This document shows, piece by piece, positions 26,177 to 33,408 of a stretch of 36,239 nucleotides of DNA. The stretch lies in the IMG/VR virus record IMGVR_UViG_3300025300_000039, positions 1 through 36,239 of that record, one strand, 5' to 3'. This stretch comes from a virus. The notes under the pieces were generated by a model that had not been told where the DNA came from, did not search any database, and saw only the letters and a list, made by a program, of their open reading frames with translations. Both the position numbers and the translations under genes were made by a program. The stretch's first letter is position 1. Each line of letters starts with the position of its first letter.

Positions 26177-26340
26177 CACTCTTTCCCCACGTTATCTTCT
26201 TTCGGATAATATACGTCTACATGACACGCACATTTAGGACAGCTTAGGTTAGTTACTATAGACCAATTAGAATCTTCTTCTTCTATGTCGTGATCTCCAC
26301 CCCATATTAACTCCGTTTTACAGTGCCAACAATTCATCAT
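26176..26340 (-). CDS. 54-aa zinc-ribbon protein
   Basis: A short gene found by reading the gap. It begins at an ATG overlapping the previous stop by four bases (ATGA) and ends in a TGA overlapping the polymerase start. CxxC pairs at Cys4/Cys7 (MNCWHCKTELIWGGDHDIE) and Cys34/Cys37 (LSCPKCACH) form a zinc ribbon, with an acidic loop between. Proteins beginning with this WHC-ELIWGGDHD pattern are, from memory, widespread in phages and uncharacterised. Start at 26340 or the next ATG at 26337 is equally possible. Its chain of overlaps makes it almost certainly expressed. Confidence 0.8.
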   Translation of the reverse strand: MMNCWHCKTELIWGGDHDIEEEDSNWSIVTNLSCPKCACHVDVYYPKEDNVGKE

Positions 26341-26780
26341 TCTTCCTCCACTTCACACTCATAAGCAATACCAACGTAGGCCATGATGTCTACGTAGTGG
26401 TCTCTCTTGAGTGGACTTGTTCTCCTACGTGCTAACTTTGTAGCAATATGGAACATAGGCACTTCTGATGGTTTTATCTTGTGCCCTGTCATAGCATTAA
26501 ATATATTTGCTATGTGGGTCATATTCTCCACAGGGTCACCGTAATCTTTGTTACGTTCACCAGACGTAAGGCTCGATGCTTCGGCAAGTAAAACACTGCG
26601 GTTAGCGTCTTTCTTGAACTGTTCTTTCACGAAAACTTCTTTTGGTGTACCTACGCGAGCTAGTGTTTCTTTTGCGTAGCTATATGAACAACCAACCGCC
26701 TTGGTAATCTCATCTGCCGTAGCCAGTGGGTTATCTAACAAGTACTCAAATACTTTTTCTTCTACTTTCCGTTTCTTCAT
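26337..26780 (-). CDS. Winged-helix plus DUF6378 protein
   Basis: A 147-residue protein with a GGAGAG site. Residues 1-45 look like a winged helix-turn-helix (DEITKAVGCSYSYAKETLAR). The remainder matches my memory of DUF6378: GERNKDYGDP at 74-83, NMTHIANIFNAMTG, KLARRR at 115-120 and DHYVDIMAYVGIAYE at 127-141. The pattern of His/Asp and Lys/Arg residues on helices is reminiscent of all-alpha nucleotide-processing folds of the MazG type, but no reaction is established. The fused DNA-binding domain hints at regulation. It is followed by a zinc ribbon and the polymerase with 4-base overlaps, suggesting a role in nucleotide supply or replication. Confidence 0.75.
   Translation of the reverse strand: MKKRKVEEKVFEYLLDNPLATADEITKAVGCSYSYAKETLARVGTPKEVFVKEQFKKDANRSVLLAEASSLTSGERNKDYGDPVENMTHIANIFNAMTGHKIKPSEVPMFHIATKLARRRTSPLKRDHYVDIMAYVGIAYECEVEEE
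26567..26588 (-). repeat. 22-bp repeat shared by two unrelated genes, copy in DUF6378 gene
   Basis: Identical to 22972-22993 and likewise encodes LAEASSL. The two host genes have no other obvious similarity, and the identity covers synonymous positions, so it is a DNA- or RNA-level repeat. Confidence 0.85.
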
Positions 26781-26790
26781 TTCTCTCTCC

Positions 26791-26967
26791 CTAAATATTG
26801 TAGCCTTTTAATCTCAGCCCTTCTACAAATTTTTTTAACTCTACTTGTGCGGCGTTGTACATTGTGTCTCCTATCATAGTACGATGTTCATCCGCTTGGC
26901 GTTCGTAGTTGTCTACCTGTTTACGTAAGAACGTCAGTTCCTCTTGTTGTGCAGGGGTTAGTTCCAT
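26791..26967 (-). CDS. 58-aa helical protein
   Basis: A short gene read from the gap upstream of the DUF6378 gene. It starts at an ATG just after GAGGAG, overlapping the end of the previous zinc-ribbon gene by ten bases, and ends in TAG. The product (MELTPAQQEELTFLRKQVDN onward) is a single charged amphipathic helix pair, a possible coiled coil, ending GLRLKGYNI. No family is recognised. The strong ribosome-binding site and overlap support it. Confidence 0.7.
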   Translation of the reverse strand: MELTPAQQEELTFLRKQVDNYERQADEHRTMIGDTMYNAAQVELKKFVEGLRLKGYNI

Positions 26968-27197
26968 CGCTCCTCCTCGTTCATATCAAACTCCCATGTC
27001 TCTTTATCCCAAGGGTAATAACCTTTGTTCATTGTAAATCCTGCTACAGGTAATGACCGCCCTCTCTGTATACCACTTTGAATACTCCATCTCATGTTGC
27101 ATGTGTGGCAATGGTAATAGCTTCTAATCCTACGCCCTACGCGTCTCCATTCTCCTGTCTTTTCTACTGTGTCACTAAGACACCACTCACACTCCAT
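26958..27197 (-). CDS. Zinc-ribbon protein
   Basis: A 79-residue protein with GAGGAG upstream of its ATG. Cys3/Cys6 (MECEWCLSD) and Cys30/Cys33 (YHCHTCNMRW) form a zinc ribbon with a basic loop (GEWRRVGRRIRSYY). The C-terminus is Trp- and acid-rich (YYPWDKETWEFDMNEEERWN). The basic loop could bind nucleic acid, and the acidic tail could contact a protein. Function unknown. The short gap upstream of it (27198-27345) contains a nested stem-loop. Confidence 0.75.
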   Translation of the reverse strand: MECEWCLSDTVEKTGEWRRVGRRIRSYYHCHTCNMRWSIQSGIQRGRSLPVAGFTMNKGYYPWDKETWEFDMNEEERWN

Positions 27198-27259
27198 AAC
27201 ATCTCCTCATGTGCCTCCCATTTACAGATGAGAGGACTAAGCTTATCGTGCCTTACCCG

Positions 27260-27298
27260 ACAAGATCACCGTATGGAACTTCGGAGGACGGCTCTTGT
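27260..27298 (-). other. Nested stem-loop in a 148-base gene-free gap
   Basis: The gap 27198-27345 has no convincing gene. It contains ACAAGA (27260-27265) paired with TCTTGT (27293-27298) enclosing CCGT (27269-27272) paired with ACGG (27288-27291). There is no U-tract in either direction, so a terminator is unlikely. It may be a transcript-stability or translational-control element. Only a 26-codon ORF crosses it. Confidence 0.4.
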
Positions 27299-27345
27299 TG
27301 CGGTGGATATCAAGGGCACAAAATATAAAGCCCCCATATACGCCA

Positions 27346-27639
27346 TTACCTCTCACCGCTTAGTAATACTTCAACGTCATTCATATTCTCTTCATTAACA
27401 ACTATAGCGATTCCACGCTGTGCGTCTATATCTCTTAAGTTCTTTTCCTGTAATGGTGTAGGTGTGTTCTTACCTGCTTTACATTCAATACCAAAGAACT
27501 TCCCTTGATAGCACCCAACTATGTCAGGCACGCCGCTACCGCCGTAGCCACCTGTGACTGGGTAAAAGTAATACGCTCCCATAGCTTTAAGGTGTTTAAC
27601 TACAGTTTTCTTTACCTTCGCTTCTGGTGTCATCGCCAT
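27346..27639 (-). CDS. VRR-NUC family nuclease
   Basis: A 97-residue protein with GGAGG upstream of its ATG. It has the VRR-NUC core: TPEAKVKKTVVKHLKAMGAY, then GVPDIVG at 36-42 with Asp39, GIECKAGK with Glu52 and Lys54, and TPLQEKNLR with Gln64. These match the Holliday-junction resolvase-like PD-(D/E)XK subgroup, with the usual length for phage copies. It probably resolves branched DNA during late replication or packaging. A hairpin and one copy of the 13-bp palindrome lie in its 83-base leader, which is the longest leader in this part of the operon and suggests separate regulation. Confidence 0.88.
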   Translation of the reverse strand: MAMTPEAKVKKTVVKHLKAMGAYYFYPVTGGYGGSGVPDIVGCYQGKFFGIECKAGKNTPTPLQEKNLRDIDAQRGIAIVVNEENMNDVEVLLSGER

Positions 27640-27666
27640 GTTTTTACCTCCAAAAAAACTGGTTTC

Positions 27667-27696
27667 ACATAGGAGAATGTGGACACCCCCCTATGT
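27667..27696 (-). other. Stem-loop in leader of VRR-NUC gene
   Basis: ACATAGG (27667-27673) pairs with CCTATGT (27690-27696), giving a 7-bp stem with a 16-base loop. It lies about 30 bases before the nuclease start and eight bases from a 13-bp palindrome. No U-tract follows in the leftward RNA. Confidence 0.45.
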
Positions 27697-27704
27697 TTAA
27701 TCCC

Positions 27705-27717
27705 TAGCCATTGGCTA
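27705..27717. repeat. 13-bp palindrome copy 1 (VRR-NUC leader)
   Basis: TAGCCATTGGCTA, extended to CTAG at both ends. It lies just after the stop of the leftward 90-aa gene (27723), within the leader of the VRR-NUC gene. Confidence 0.9.
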
Positions 27718-27722
27718 GCATG

Positions 27723-27995
27723 TTAATCTAAATAAAAGGTGTCAGCACCTACAAAGTTAGTCTTTCGCATACCAACACCTTTAATTTTCCTCCCACGCTC
27801 TACCATCATTAACACAGACACGCGGCCTTTGATAAACTCAGGTAGTGCATCCCAATGGTCATAGCTATCTTCTAATGCATTGTCAACACAATTCATACCA
27901 ATACATCGTACTCTGATATTATTTGTATCAGGATCTGCCCACACTTGGTATAACGTGTCAGAGGGAATATCAGATTGAGACATAGTACATACCAT
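27723..27995 (-). CDS. Hypothetical protein, 90 aa
   Basis: Starts at an ATG five bases after GGAG; a second ATG four codons in is possible. It overlaps the 287-aa gene by up to 26 bases. The sequence (LYQVWADPDTNNIRVRCIGM, HWDALPEFIKGRVSVLMMVE) alternates strand and helix, suggesting a small compact alpha/beta domain. Two cysteines (Cys36 and Cys3) are not arranged as a metal site. No family is recognised. It closes the group of uncharacterised genes downstream of the MoxR/VWA module. Confidence 0.6.
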   Translation of the reverse strand: MVCTMSQSDIPSDTLYQVWADPDTNNIRVRCIGMNCVDNALEDSYDHWDALPEFIKGRVSVLMMVERGRKIKGVGMRKTNFVGADTFYLD

Positions 27996-28833
27996 CTCCC
28001 AACGCGTAGCCTACATCCTCAACATACTGATCTTGTGATAAGATGTTTACAACAGATAGCTTACCTGCCAGCTCCTGGGGAATCGTATCGTCGGTGTAGG
28101 TCTTTAAGCCCTCTGCGTTGAACATCGACCTGTCTCGTAAATAATGTTTGTTAGCGTTATCTATCGGCAATACATCAAAGTGTTGCGTACCGAACTTCTC
28201 ATAAACCTTGACAAGACACAGATTTAACATCTTGGCTTCGGATATTTTATGCTCCTGTTGAGACGTTATGAAGTCTTTGACTTGTTGCCCAAACGCGGGG
28301 TCTATGAACACATGCCCAGAGTTGGATAGGTGTTCCATCTCACGATACATAGCTTCGCTTGTAAACAATTTATCTTTAATATCCTTCGCGTTCTTACGTA
28401 CCTTATCACGTGCCGAACCAAATTGTAGCTTCACGTTGTGTACTGTTTCCACCGCTATGTCAATCATATCAAAGTTCTGAAGATACCGCTTCGCATTCTT
28501 CACACCGTCTTTCAAATGTATAGACATTGCCATATGACGTTGGTGACTGTAGGTTGAATACTTCATATTCCGTATCTTATGAGAATACACAACGTAGTTA
28601 CTGTCTCCCTTACCACTTTCGCGGAAGTCACCAAAGGCAATATACCCCATGCAAAAGGGGTGACCTTCCATGTACACATATGCTTGGTACGTATTTTTGT
28701 ATTCAAACTGTAGACCACGCATCTCTTTACTCAGTTGAAATACAAACTCTTGTATCTCAGGCATGATATCAGAGTGTCCTCCTCTATATCCTTTACCTTT
28801 AATATCGCTCACGCGTTTTGCTTCATAGTTCAT
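27970..28833 (-). CDS. Hypothetical protein, 287 aa
   Basis: Starts at an ATG within the shared GAGGAGAAAACAAAATG leader, overlapping the preceding gene by four bases. The first third is mixed alpha/beta with many Tyr/Phe/His (QAYVYMEGHPFCMGYIAFGD); the middle is helical and Lys-rich (GSARDKVRKNAKDIKDKLFT), and the C-terminus is strand-like (DVGYALGDGMYYVSI). No catalytic motif, cysteine cluster or membrane segment is recognisable. It is one of two large unknown proteins (with the 336-aa gene) in the same transcription unit as the AAA+/VWA genes. Confidence 0.65.
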   Translation of the reverse strand: MNYEAKRVSDIKGKGYRGGHSDIMPEIQEFVFQLSKEMRGLQFEYKNTYQAYVYMEGHPFCMGYIAFGDFRESGKGDSNYVVYSHKIRNMKYSTYSHQRHMAMSIHLKDGVKNAKRYLQNFDMIDIAVETVHNVKLQFGSARDKVRKNAKDIKDKLFTSEAMYREMEHLSNSGHVFIDPAFGQQVKDFITSQQEHKISEAKMLNLCLVKVYEKFGTQHFDVLPIDNANKHYLRDRSMFNAEGLKTYTDDTIPQELAGKLSVVNILSQDQYVEDVGYALGDGMYYVSI

Positions 28834-29108
28834 TTTGTTTTCTCCTCTTCTCTATCTTGGTTAAAACATTTTTTACACAACAATCCTTCTTCGTGGGATT
28901 TTAAGTCTTCAGGATAATCCCAACCACACCAAGAACATTCTTTATGCTCATCATAATAAAAGATTATGCTAGGCATTTTATCTCCTAGTTTTTTGTCCTT
29001 GATCTCAAGTAACTCATCGGCAGAGAGGGTGTCAGCAAATGCCCAATTAGTATGCCCATATTCGCTATTGCAAATATCATCTATTTGCTCTGTTATATCT
29101 CTACTCAT
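28830..29108 (-). CDS. Zinc-binding small acidic protein
   Basis: A 92-residue protein preceded by AAGGAGGAAACAAAATG. Cys58/Cys61 (ECSWCGWDYP) and Cys78/Cys81 (LLCKKCFNQD) form a zinc site in the C-terminal half; the N-terminal half is acidic helix (TLSADELLEIKDKKLGDKM). The C-terminus EEEKTK is encoded by the leader of the next gene. Unknown function. Confidence 0.7.
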   Translation of the reverse strand: MSRDITEQIDDICNSEYGHTNWAFADTLSADELLEIKDKKLGDKMPSIIFYYDEHKECSWCGWDYPEDLKSHEEGLLCKKCFNQDREEEKTK

Positions 29109-29404
29109 TTTGTTTCCTCCTTGTTATAAAATTCATCATAGGCTTCATAGAAATCAGATTTATACCAACTCCAATCGTCGTAAAAATAGCGTACTTCGCC
29201 TTGTCTCCAAACTCCCCATTTGCCTATAAAAGAAAGCCAATTATTTTCAAAATCATCTGGGTCATTTCCAAAATCATCATCACCAATTTCGATTGACCCG
29301 ATACCTTCTTTATAAAAATCCTGATAAGCAAGTGTATCCACTATCTTGTTTGCAAGTTTTATTGCGTTAACTCGATCAAACACTCTTTTTATATCTTCAC
29401 TCAT
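29105..29404 (-). CDS. Hypothetical acidic, aromatic-rich protein
   Basis: A 99-residue protein starting after GGAGAAACAAAATG and overlapping the preceding gene by eight bases. It is strongly acidic and rich in Trp, Tyr and Phe, for example GSIEIGDDDFGNDPDDFENN and RYFYDDWSWYKSDFYEAYDE. Such strongly acidic small phage proteins sometimes mimic DNA or bind host proteins, but there is no evidence for that here beyond composition. Unknown family. Confidence 0.6.
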   Translation of the reverse strand: MSEDIKRVFDRVNAIKLANKIVDTLAYQDFYKEGIGSIEIGDDDFGNDPDDFENNWLSFIGKWGVWRQGEVRYFYDDWSWYKSDFYEAYDEFYNKEETK

Positions 29405-30407
29405 TTTGTTTCTCCTTGATTATAATTTCAGCCGACCCTTCTATTGTAGATACGAGTTGACAGTATTTATTGATGAAGTCGTTGTACCTCGCCCGTAGCG
29501 TCGGCAAGTCCACATCACCTCCTAACTTGTTTTCTATATTATCACGTTCACTCCACAGTTGACGGTCACGTAAGTACTGCCACACCTCATATTGAAACAG
29601 ACTTGTTACATGCCTGTGCCACTCTGGATCACATATAACATCAGAAAGATTTTGGTTATGAAGGGTGTACCAATTTGAATGGCCGCAATGTACCTTAATT
29701 TCTTCTTGCATCTTATTGAAGTAATCAAAGTCAGTGCTTGGCAAGATATTGTACATACTCACTACATACTCTAGTAGCTTATCACTGTATGGTTTGATCT
29801 CTGCTTTACGCTTCTTGTCCACACGCTTCTTGGGGTGCACATACTTATACGTGTCACCACGTACACGCCATAGATGCGTGTTCACCTCTCGCTCGAACTC
29901 AAGTGGATAGTCACCCTTGGGTAGAAAGTAATCGCGGTCTTTCTGATATTTCTTCCCATCGCCATGCTCTATACCAACGTACTGTTTGCCGTTGTCACTG
30001 TAGAACACCATGTTACTCGGCAACGCGTTCTCTAGCATAGTGTAGCGTATTGTATGTGCACTGTTATCTAGTCCGTTGCGTATGCGTATCCGCTCCCTCG
30101 TTCCATCGTATGTCCAAAGTATCGGCGCGAACTCCTGTTCTTGTTTGATGTCCGAAGGTTTTAAGGTGCGCCTGTCATACCACTGTCGTGTATGCTCACC
30201 CAGACCATCGTAGTCACCGCCGTCCATCAGACCGTAGCAATTATATGAGAACTTCTTTATACGTTCCCACTTACGGTTGCGCGGGCCGAGTGGCCTTATG
30301 TCATCTGATAGCGAGTGCTTCTTACTCACCATCGGCTTGGTTGTGTTGTACATTTCCTCCACTCTGTGAAACGTATCCAGATTTGTTTTGTAGTGTCTAT
30401 ATGACAT
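29397..30407 (-). CDS. Hypothetical protein, 336 aa
   Basis: Starts at an ATG after the conserved GAGGAAAAACAAAATG leader, itself directly preceded by a 13-bp palindrome. The protein is basic and aromatic-rich in the first two thirds (NRKWERIKKFSYNCYGLMDG, PKKRVDKKRKAEIKPYSDKL), with scattered beta elements (ENALPSNMVFYSDNGKQYVG), and helical near the C-terminus (YEVWQYLRDRQLWSERDNIE). No catalytic motif is recognised. It follows the VWA gene and a 98-aa gene in the same operon, which makes it a candidate accessory or substrate of the AAA+/VWA system. That link is context only. Confidence 0.65.
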   Translation of the reverse strand: MSYRHYKTNLDTFHRVEEMYNTTKPMVSKKHSLSDDIRPLGPRNRKWERIKKFSYNCYGLMDGGDYDGLGEHTRQWYDRRTLKPSDIKQEQEFAPILWTYDGTRERIRIRNGLDNSAHTIRYTMLENALPSNMVFYSDNGKQYVGIEHGDGKKYQKDRDYFLPKGDYPLEFEREVNTHLWRVRGDTYKYVHPKKRVDKKRKAEIKPYSDKLLEYVVSMYNILPSTDFDYFNKMQEEIKVHCGHSNWYTLHNQNLSDVICDPEWHRHVTSLFQYEVWQYLRDRQLWSERDNIENKLGGDVDLPTLRARYNDFINKYCQLVSTIEGSAEIIIKEKQNE

Positions 30408-30422
30408 TTTGTTTTTCCTCTC

Positions 30423-30435
30423 TAGCCAGTGGCTA
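30423..30435. repeat. 13-bp palindrome copy 2 (leader of 336-aa gene)
   Basis: TAGCCAGTGGCTA on the plus strand. It sits between the stop of the 98-aa gene and the GAGG ribosome-binding site of the 336-aa gene. Confidence 0.9.
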
Positions 30436-30440
30436 CTTGT

Positions 30441-30737
30441 TTATAATATGTTAAATTTGCTTTCGTTAGTTATATGGCCTTTAATGAGTTCATATGTATG
30501 CTTGTCGATCTCGGTTCGTAGTCCTAGATAGTAACGATCACCCGAAGCATTGGTGTAACACTGTTCTTCGTCACTCCATTTTGCAGTGCTATTATCAACA
30601 GGATCACACCTATCACGCACAATTTCATGGTGTGCATCAAGATCATCTCTTTCGGTTATAAACGTAACGGTGTTTACACTGTACATATTACCTGTATCAT
30701 CAGAGTAATAGCCGATATCTGCTAAGTAATATCTCAT
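30441..30737 (-). CDS. Hypothetical protein, 98 aa
   Basis: Starts after GGAGGAGAAG. Residues 1-35 look like beta-strands rich in Tyr (MRYYLADIGYYSDDTGNMYS, VNTVTFITERDD); the second half has acidic and aromatic helices (YLGLRTEIDKHTYELIKGHI). Cys45 and Cys60 are isolated. No family is recognised. It lies 10 bases after the VWA gene and before the 336-aa gene, so it belongs to the AAA+/VWA neighbourhood. Confidence 0.6.
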   Translation of the reverse strand: MRYYLADIGYYSDDTGNMYSVNTVTFITERDDLDAHHEIVRDRCDPVDNSTAKWSDEEQCYTNASGDRYYLGLRTEIDKHTYELIKGHITNESKFNIL

Positions 30738-30747
30738 CTTCTCCTCC

Positions 30748-31983
30748 TTACATATTGTTTGATTTGACGTGGACTACTTTACCCACGCTTGGTTTCGCGG
30801 TCTTATTATCTAAGACTGTCCACAGTACAGGGCATGTCCACTGACCCCAACCACCGTACAGGTAACCATCTGTTAACACGATAACGGCTTGTGGTTTAAT
30901 GCCATGCTCGGCCATATACTCTGGCACACACTCTACATTCGTACCACCGCCACCTCTCGGCTTGGTTGACTTGACCAACGTATCCAGTTCATGTGTCTCG
31001 TACTTCTCATCACGACACACCTCGGTATCCCAATACAACACGCGTACACATGACGGCTTGACCGTATCACAGATAGACTTGATCTCAGACAAGAACACCG
31101 ACAATTCATTCCTGCCAATCGAGCCTGATGTATCAATAGCTAATACCAGTTCCTCGACCTTCTCAGAGATACCGCTTGGCATATAGATATCCATACCAAT
31201 GTATCTGCGGTTGGGCTTGTTCCACGTAGAGTAGTCACTCCCTGCACATGTAGACGAGATGAACTCACGCAACACCTCACGCCAGTTGACTTGGGGTTCA
31301 AGTAGCTCACCCAGATCACGCGCACCCTTGTTGCCTAGCTTCCCTGCAACCATGTCACCTTGGCGTATCGCTTCGTCGATCTCACGTTCGAGTTCTTGCT
31401 TCTCGCCCTCGGTCATCTCCTTCGCACCATCGAAGTCATGGTCATCGAACGGCTCACCGATAGCGGTGTTTTGTTCACCTGTGGTACTTGAATCACCTCC
31501 GCCATTAACGTCGCCATCACCTGATGACGTGTTACCTTGTTTCTTCTCATACAGTAGCTTGAACACTTCCTCGGTATTCATACCCCGATACTTCTCATCG
31601 AGACACCCACCATCGATCCACTCCACGAACCCATTCTTGTTCTCGTCCATGATCTGTATGTTGATAACATAGTCCATTGCCATGTTTGTCAGTTCAGGAT
31701 CTAGCTTGGCCAGATGTTGGTAGTTGTGAATGTGTCTGTACATCTTGTGTCCTACTTCGTGCAGTACAAGAAAGCGCAGTTGCGGATCGGTCAACCCTGC
31801 AACAAACTCACGACCATAGTACTCATCTCTACCGTTGGTGTAGGCAGTTGGTACATCATCTTTGATGCCCCTCTCACCCACCATCAACACACCAGACAAC
31901 GCGGCGTAGTCATCGTTGCCCATGATAGAGACAACGGCCTTGGATAGGCGTTGCTCCTCAGTTAGATTATTTAACATTAACAT
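30748..31983 (-). CDS. Metallopeptidase-like plus VWA-domain protein (DUF2201/CobT-like)
   Basis: A 411-residue protein with GAGAGGAAAACAAAATG leader. Residues 60-110 carry HEVGH (75-79) and a downstream MAMDYVIN (Asp104 region), as in the DUF2201 N-terminal putative metallopeptidase. After an acidic, low-complexity linker (residues about 130-215) comes a VWA-like domain with a MIDAS signature DTSGS at 284-288, a Gly-rich strand (KPRGGGGTNVE) and Asp372 in VLTDGY. VWA proteins of this type pair with MoxR AAA+ ATPases, such as the one at 32112, as client-binding or metal-handling partners. The protein could be called CobT-like, but a cobalt chelatase function is not implied. Confidence 0.85.
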   Translation of the reverse strand: MLMLNNLTEEQRLSKAVVSIMGNDDYAALSGVLMVGERGIKDDVPTAYTNGRDEYYGREFVAGLTDPQLRFLVLHEVGHKMYRHIHNYQHLAKLDPELTNMAMDYVINIQIMDENKNGFVEWIDGGCLDEKYRGMNTEEVFKLLYEKKQGNTSSGDGDVNGGGDSSTTGEQNTAIGEPFDDHDFDGAKEMTEGEKQELEREIDEAIRQGDMVAGKLGNKGARDLGELLEPQVNWREVLREFISSTCAGSDYSTWNKPNRRYIGMDIYMPSGISEKVEELVLAIDTSGSIGRNELSVFLSEIKSICDTVKPSCVRVLYWDTEVCRDEKYETHELDTLVKSTKPRGGGGTNVECVPEYMAEHGIKPQAVIVLTDGYLYGGWGQWTCPVLWTVLDNKTAKPSVGKVVHVKSNNM

Positions 31984-31997
31984 TTTGTTTTCCTCTC

Positions 31998-32010
31998 TAG
32001 CCAGTGGCTA
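31998..32010. repeat. 13-bp palindrome copy 3 (VWA gene leader)
   Basis: TAGCCAGTGGCTA. It lies between a short ORF's stop (32012) and the GAGAGG site of the VWA gene. Confidence 0.9.
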
Positions 32011-32011
32011 A

Positions 32012-32110
32012 TTAAAATGGTGGTTCATCGTCGGGTTCTTCGGGCAACCATACGATATCGTATTGAAACATCGCCCAAAGAAACTCACGTAGATTTCTAC
32101 CATATAACAC
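32012..32110 (-). CDS. Possible 32-aa protein between MoxR and VWA genes
   Basis: A short frame starting at a GTG one base after the MoxR stop and ending directly before the palindrome in the VWA leader. The product (VLYGRNLREFLWAMFQYDIV then WLPEEPDDEPPF) has an aromatic helix and acidic tail that look protein-like. Start codon and expression are uncertain; an out-of-frame 31-codon ATG ORF overlaps it. Confidence 0.35.
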   Translation of the reverse strand: MLYGRNLREFLWAMFQYDIVWLPEEPDDEPPF

Positions 32111-32111
32111 C

Positions 32112-33206
32112 TTACTTCTTATCAGCAGTGAACATATACGTGTTGTCCTTCGCCCACTCAGTGAACTTGGCGTTAGACATAACCACGTCGATCCTACTGT
32201 ACTTCGGGTTCCTCGCACCATTGACGAACATACCTTGGGCTTCTTTGTTTAGCCTTGGCATGTAGTCCATCCACGCGTTGATCCAGTCTTTCTCCATCGA
32301 TGCCAATGATCTGTACACAACCATACACGTGGCACTCGCACTGTCTGGAACCCTCGCGTTCTTGGGATCATTCTTGATACTGTCGAGTGACGGTAATTGA
32401 TCCGCTAGTTTGACAAAGGCCATCATGTCCATCGCACCTTGCTCACCGATAGTACCCATGAGTAAACTTGTTAGGGTGTGATCATCTATCGACCCTCGTG
32501 CGTGCAGTAAGTCGGACGCCATATGTAGGGAACGTGGTGTCGTAAAGGCCGTGCGTTGTAGTTGTGGGTGATAGATGTATGGGTTCTCAGTTGGGTCTTT
32601 GACATCTTCGAATGTCTGCAATACCGCAGGGAAGTCTTTGACAAACCCCAATACCGATGGGTGTACATCGTTGTTGATACCCCACTCGATCCACTCAAGG
32701 TGGTCAGGTTTACGTATCTTAACAGTTGCTACACGATCACGTTGATGTGGTAACAACATATCACCAACGCCCTCTGCTCCAAGGTTCGTCGTGGCAAACA
32801 CGATGCTTCCCTCTGGTAGTTCATAGCTACCAATCTTGCGCTCTAGTATAATACGCAGTAGTGCGTTCTTCACCGCAGGGTTAGCTTTACCGAACTCGTC
32901 AATCATCAGTATGATAGGTTTGTTCAAGTGTACGCCAAGTTCTTCATTGGTTGCATAGGTCACATAGTTCTGACCATCTAACTGTGCCATCTTCGGTATC
33001 ATAATGTCACCGAGATCCTTGGTGGTACAGTCGAAGTAACAGGGCGTATGGTTTGGTAGTCGCTCTGCTAGTGTCGTAAGCATCGACGATTTACCGATAC
33101 CCATGTGACCTTGAGCAAGTATGGTTCGCTTGTCACCATATGCCACGATTGCATCTACGCATTGGTCAAGTGACACCGCGTACATTTGTGTTGCTGAATT
33201 ATTCAT
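32112..33206 (-). CDS. MoxR-family AAA+ ATPase (CobS-like)
   Basis: A 364-residue protein with GAGGAGGAAAACAAATG leader and a 4-base overlap with the preceding 56-aa gene. Walker A GHMGIGKSS is at 33-41, Walker B LMIDEF at 100-105, sensor 1 FATTN near 137-141, an arginine-finger candidate in HQRDRV at 154-159 and a sensor-2 stretch in TPRSLHMAS. This is the complete MoxR/CobS-like AAA+ core; a further C-terminal helical region (residues 250-364) is present. MoxR ATPases form hexamers that remodel partner proteins through a VWA adaptor, which is encoded next in the operon. In phages the target is unknown to me. It is the largest ATPase near the operon promoter, so it is probably early. Confidence 0.88.
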   Translation of the reverse strand: MNNSATQMYAVSLDQCVDAIVAYGDKRTILAQGHMGIGKSSMLTTLAERLPNHTPCYFDCTTKDLGDIMIPKMAQLDGQNYVTYATNEELGVHLNKPIILMIDEFGKANPAVKNALLRIILERKIGSYELPEGSIVFATTNLGAEGVGDMLLPHQRDRVATVKIRKPDHLEWIEWGINNDVHPSVLGFVKDFPAVLQTFEDVKDPTENPYIYHPQLQRTAFTTPRSLHMASDLLHARGSIDDHTLTSLLMGTIGEQGAMDMMAFVKLADQLPSLDSIKNDPKNARVPDSASATCMVVYRSLASMEKDWINAWMDYMPRLNKEAQGMFVNGARNPKYSRIDVVMSNAKFTEWAKDNTYMFTADKK

Positions 33207-33373
33207 TTGTTTTCCTCCTCATTAATTAAATTCCATAGTTCTTCTGCGAACTCTTTGCGACCTTCAAGTATCCCATCGTCAAAGCTATCCACATCTCCTA
33301 TGTCATTTTCGTATTTGGAATATGCTTGGAGTTCACCTTCTATGGCATTGTTTATTTTCTCTATTAGTTTCAT
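33203..33373 (-). CDS. 56-aa acidic helical protein
   Basis: A short gene between the DUF3150-like and MoxR genes. Its ATG follows the conserved GAGGAAAACAAAATG leader and its stop overlaps the MoxR ATG by four bases. The product (MKLIEKINNAIEGELQAYSK onward, containing EGRKEFAEELWNLINEEENK) is acidic and helical. The last codons double as the MoxR ribosome-binding site. No family recognised. Overlap and leader support expression. Confidence 0.75.
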   Translation of the reverse strand: MKLIEKINNAIEGELQAYSKYENDIGDVDSFDDGILEGRKEFAEELWNLINEEENK

Positions 33374-33393
33374 TTTGTTTTCCTCTTTGTTGT

Positions 33394-33406
33394 TAGCCAG
33401 TGGCTA
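33394..33406. repeat. 13-bp palindrome copy 4 (leader of 56-aa gene)
   Basis: TAGCCAGTGGCTA between the stop of the DUF3150-like gene (33409) and the leader of the 56-aa gene. Confidence 0.9.
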
Positions 33407-33408
33407 GA

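Noticed and set aside
30748-33206. Literal cobalt chelatase (CobS/CobT) for cobalamin synthesis
   Set aside because: The domain pair is only similar in type; there is no other cobalamin gene and a metallopeptidase motif is fused, so a MoxR/VWA label is safer.
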